A stretch of DNA of 15,358 nucleotides from Pseudomonadota bacterium (GTDB lineage: Bacteria; Desulfobacterota; Anaeroferrophillalia; Anaeroferrophillales; Anaeroferrophillaceae). A program made the position numbers and the translations under genes. The notes under the pieces are model-generated. The model had not been told where the DNA came from. It saw only the letters and a program-made list of their open reading frames with translations, and made no database searches. This document shows positions 13,480 through 15,358 of the stretch, one piece after another (position 1 is the first letter of the stretch; every line of letters begins with the position of its first letter). Location of the stretch: contig DQWO01000281.1 in NCBI GenBank assembly GCA_011042595.1, positions 1-15,358 of the forward strand, written 5' to 3'.

Positions 13480-14610
13480 ATGTTGGATTGGTTGCCGAGA
13501 GAAGATGGTAATAAAAATCATGGAATGTGGCTTGATGCTCACTTTGGTACGGAAGCTCCCTGCACCATGTTTGAAAAAAGGCCTTTGCAGGGTCCTGATG
13601 GCAAGGTGGTAGATGGTCTGTATGTAGGCTGGATTATCCTGAACAACCCTAAACAGTACAATTCTTATACCACTGAAATGGTTAAGGGAGTGATTGCCGG
13701 TTTTCAGCGGGCTTCAGCTGACCCCAGTATCGTGGCGGCGGTTTTTACCGGCGTCGGCAATATGGCGTTCTGTACTGGTGGAAATACCAAAGAATATGCT
13801 GAATATTATTCCATGCGGCCCCAGGAATACGGCGATTACATGGATCTGTTCAACGGCATGGTTGATGCAATTTTAAACTGTAAAAAACCGACCATCTGTC
13901 GGATAAACGGCATGCGGGTTGCCGGCGGCCAGGAAATCGGGATGGCCAATGATCTGGCCATCAGTTCCGATCTGGCGATTTTAGGTCAGGCTGGACCAAA
14001 GCATGGTTCTGCTCCTGATGGTGGTTCATCGGATTTCCTCCCCTGGTATATGTCGATGGAAAATGCCATGTGGAACTGTGTTTCCTGTGAGATGTGGAGC
14101 GCCTATAAAATGAAGCAGCTGGGCGTCATAACCAAGGCGGTGCCGGTGATCCGTGATGGTGATAAGTGGGTGCGCAATCCCCAGGTTATAACCGATAAAT
14201 GGATTGAAGATGGTGAAATCGTCTATGGTGAATTCAAAACCGGGGCCGAGGCTAAGGAAGCCCGGAATTACGTCAAGAACGCCACAATTGATTTTACCCT
14301 GCTGGATCAGGAGGTAAACAATGTGGTGTGGAAATTTGCCAACCTGATGCCCCACTGCCTGATGAAATCCATTGACAGTGTCCGGGCGAAAAAGAAATTT
14401 TTCTGGGATCAGATGAAGTTGCCCAACCGGCATTGGTTGGCAGCAAATATGAATTATGAAGCGTACATGGGTTTCAATGCCTTCAGTACCAAACGGATTA
14501 CCGGCAAGGATACCATTGATTTTATTAAATACCGGCAGCTGGTGGCCGAAGGGCACACCATTGATGATGATCTGTATGCCCAGATTTTCGGCAAACCTCT
14601 GGATAAATAA
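13480..14610 (+). CDS. bamA: 6-oxocyclohex-1-ene-1-carbonyl-CoA hydrolase (ring-opening hydratase/hydrolase)
   Basis: BamA adds water to 6-oxocyclohex-1-ene-1-carbonyl-CoA and hydrolyses the ring C-C bond, giving 3-hydroxypimelyl-CoA. It is the classic marker gene for anaerobic aromatic degradation. ATG 13480 is chosen over 13459 because GAGGTGA (13468-13474) lies 5 bases before it; length is 376 residues, normal for BamA and longer than ordinary crotonases. Signature stretches are visible: ILNNPKQYNSYTTEMVK, FCTGGNTKEYAEYYS, INGMRVAGGQEIGMANDLAI and GPKHGSAPDGGSSDFLPWY. The C-terminal half carries the BamA-specific region ending FGKPLDK. It is the last gene of the run and is followed by a strong terminator. 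This is the most secure functional call in the window. Confidence 0.96.
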   Translation: MLDWLPREDGNKNHGMWLDAHFGTEAPCTMFEKRPLQGPDGKVVDGLYVGWIILNNPKQYNSYTTEMVKGVIAGFQRASADPSIVAAVFTGVGNMAFCTGGNTKEYAEYYSMRPQEYGDYMDLFNGMVDAILNCKKPTICRINGMRVAGGQEIGMANDLAISSDLAILGQAGPKHGSAPDGGSSDFLPWYMSMENAMWNCVSCEMWSAYKMKQLGVITKAVPVIRDGDKWVRNPQVITDKWIEDGEIVYGEFKTGAEAKEARNYVKNATIDFTLLDQEVNNVVWKFANLMPHCLMKSIDSVRAKKKFFWDQMKLPNRHWLAANMNYEAYMGFNAFSTKRITGKDTIDFIKYRQLVAEGHTIDDDLYAQIFGKPLDK

Positions 14611-14652
14611 ACGCTTGTCATTGTTTTAGCCGGAAACTTGCTTCAATAATGT

Positions 14653-14692
14653 GGGAGCTCCACCGGTCATGCGGGTGGAGCTCTCCTTTTTT
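14653..14692 (+). terminator. Strong intrinsic terminator after bamA
   Basis: A 12-bp stem (14653-14664 with 14674-14685, one G-T pair; core GAGCTCCACC / GGTGGAGCTC) with a 9-base loop is followed by six Ts at 14687-14692. It lies about 40 bases past the bamA stop and would end the operon that begins near 8981. Confidence 0.92.
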
Positions 14693-14753
14693 AAATGGGG
14701 TACTTTCTATAAATCCAGGATAGTTTCAGCGTTGTCTGTGCTCTTGCCTGAGT

Positions 14754-14778
14754 GGGGACAGATTTGAAATTTGTCCCC
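14754..14778. repeat. REP-like palindrome, copy 2
   Basis: GGGGACAGATT (14754-14764) pairs with AATTTGTCCCC (14768-14778): 11 pairs with one G-T and a TGA loop. The first ten bases equal those of the palindrome at 71-80. It lies 15 bases before the start of the amidohydrolase-like gene. Confidence 0.68.
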
Positions 14779-14793
14779 GTTGACAATGATTTG

Positions 14794-15358
14794 ATGATTA
14801 TTGATAGTCATATTCATATTTTTTCTCCGAAGATTATCGCCAATGTCAGTCGCCGGCTGGAAATGGTGGAGCGTCTGCACCTGCAGGTGGAAGGTGCGGC
14901 CGAAAAAACAACCGTTGCCGCCTTGCGGCAGGATATGGTGGCGGCGGGTGTTTCCTCCGCCCTGATGTTGCCGACGGCTTCGGCGGCGGAAGTTCGCAAC
15001 ACCAACCGTTCCTGTTGGTCTCAGGCCAGTGTTCATGATTTTCTGCTGACTGCCGGGACCCTCCATCCTGATTATCCTGATATTGCCGGAGAGCTTAGCT
15101 GGTTTGCCGAGGTGGGTATCCGGTCGATTAAGTTGTGCTCTTTTTCCCAGGGATTTTTATTGACCGGTAGCCGGGCCCGGGAAATGTTTGCTCTGATTCA
15201 GCAGTATAATGACCGCAGGGAAAAGAAATTTTTTGTCATTCTTGATACTTTTTTTATGGCCAGCAGTTATTTTGGTACGCAGCCAGATTACGATACCATG
15301 CCGGAAAAGCTTGCCTGGCTGGCAGAAGAATATCCCCGGATTAATTTTGTCGGCGCCC
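14794..15358 (+). CDS. Amidohydrolase-family metal-dependent hydrolase, N-terminal part (runs off the window)
   Basis: An open frame runs from ATG 14794 to the window end, 188 codons with no stop. The protein opens MIIDSHIHIF, the D-x-H-x-H metal-binding start of TIM-barrel amidohydrolases (Amidohydro_2 or TatD-like). Later come GTLHPDYPDI and a strand-helix pattern AEVGIRSIKLC and KKFFVILDT, as in the barrel repeats; PRINFVGA near the end fits the PDxxFVLAH-type strand of Amidohydro_2 proteins. No good ribosome site precedes ATG 14794; TTG 14791 is possible, and the frame is open back to 14752 through the REP-like palindrome. It follows the bamA terminator, so is probably a separate unit. 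Substrate unknown; some anaerobic aromatic loci do carry such hydrolases, but no specific role is claimed. Confidence 0.8.
   Translation, partial: MIIDSHIHIFSPKIIANVSRRLEMVERLHLQVEGAAEKTTVAALRQDMVAAGVSSALMLPTASAAEVRNTNRSCWSQASVHDFLLTAGTLHPDYPDIAGELSWFAEVGIRSIKLCSFSQGFLLTGSRAREMFALIQQYNDRREKKFFVILDTFFMASSYFGTQPDYDTMPEKLAWLAEEYPRINFVGA

Noticed and set aside
1-15358. CRISPR array, tRNA, rRNA or insertion sequence
   Set aside because: No spaced direct repeats, no tRNA-like cloverleaf, no rRNA-like stretch and no transposase coding were seen; only short repeats and REP-like palindromes.

Overview
The window reads as part of an anaerobic aromatic-degradation locus from a strictly anaerobic bacterium, most likely a deltaproteobacterium (Desulfobacterota; a sulfate reducer, metal reducer or syntroph). 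This rests on the electron-transfer subunits of a class II benzoyl-CoA reductase complex (BamE-I type) lying next to the three signature enzymes of the lower benzoyl-CoA pathway (BamR, BamQ, BamA types), and on two genes that use UGA for selenocysteine. No genus can be named from the sequence alone.

Region 1 (1-7145, all + strand): the last codons of an upstream gene, perhaps the HdrD-like bamD. Then come an HdrA-like flavin/iron-sulfur protein made of two HdrA-like halves (182-3313), an MvhD-like subunit with a C-terminal winged-helix-like extension (3330-4097), and NuoE-like (4135), NuoF-like (4609) and short NuoG-like (6534) subunits. Both the HdrA-like and MvhD-like genes are interrupted by a single in-frame TGA at a conserved cysteine position (410-412 and 3384-3386). 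Each TGA is followed at the right distance by a hairpin resembling a bacterial SECIS, so both genes are read here as intact selenoprotein genes and not as broken ones. A hairpin with a short T-run (7187-7216) ends this block.

Region 2 (7225-8649): a single mpl-type murein-peptide ligase gene, unrelated in function to its neighbours.

Region 3 (8650-14692): a long non-coding stretch with a good sigma-54-like -24/-12 match (8955-8970), then a probable transcription unit of a small CxxC protein (9114), thiolase (9376), SDR reductase (10609), dienoyl-CoA hydratase bamR (11428), 6-hydroxycyclohexenecarbonyl-CoA dehydrogenase bamQ (12262) and ring-opening 6-oxocyclohexenecarbonyl-CoA hydrolase bamA (13480). 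It is closed by a strong intrinsic terminator (14653-14692). Gaps inside this unit carry heptameric repeats (10577-10597, 11362-11389) and hairpins (12228-12244, 13422-13444).

Region 4 (14693-15358): a second copy of a REP-like palindrome also seen at 71-96, then the N-terminal part of an amidohydrolase-like gene that runs off the window.

Working together (inference): the BamE-I-like proteins would supply low-potential electrons to a ring-reducing BamBC enzyme encoded outside the window. BamR, BamQ and BamA then hydrate, oxidise and hydrolytically open the ring to 3-hydroxypimelyl-CoA, which the SDR and thiolase may oxidise and cleave to glutaryl-CoA and acetyl-CoA.
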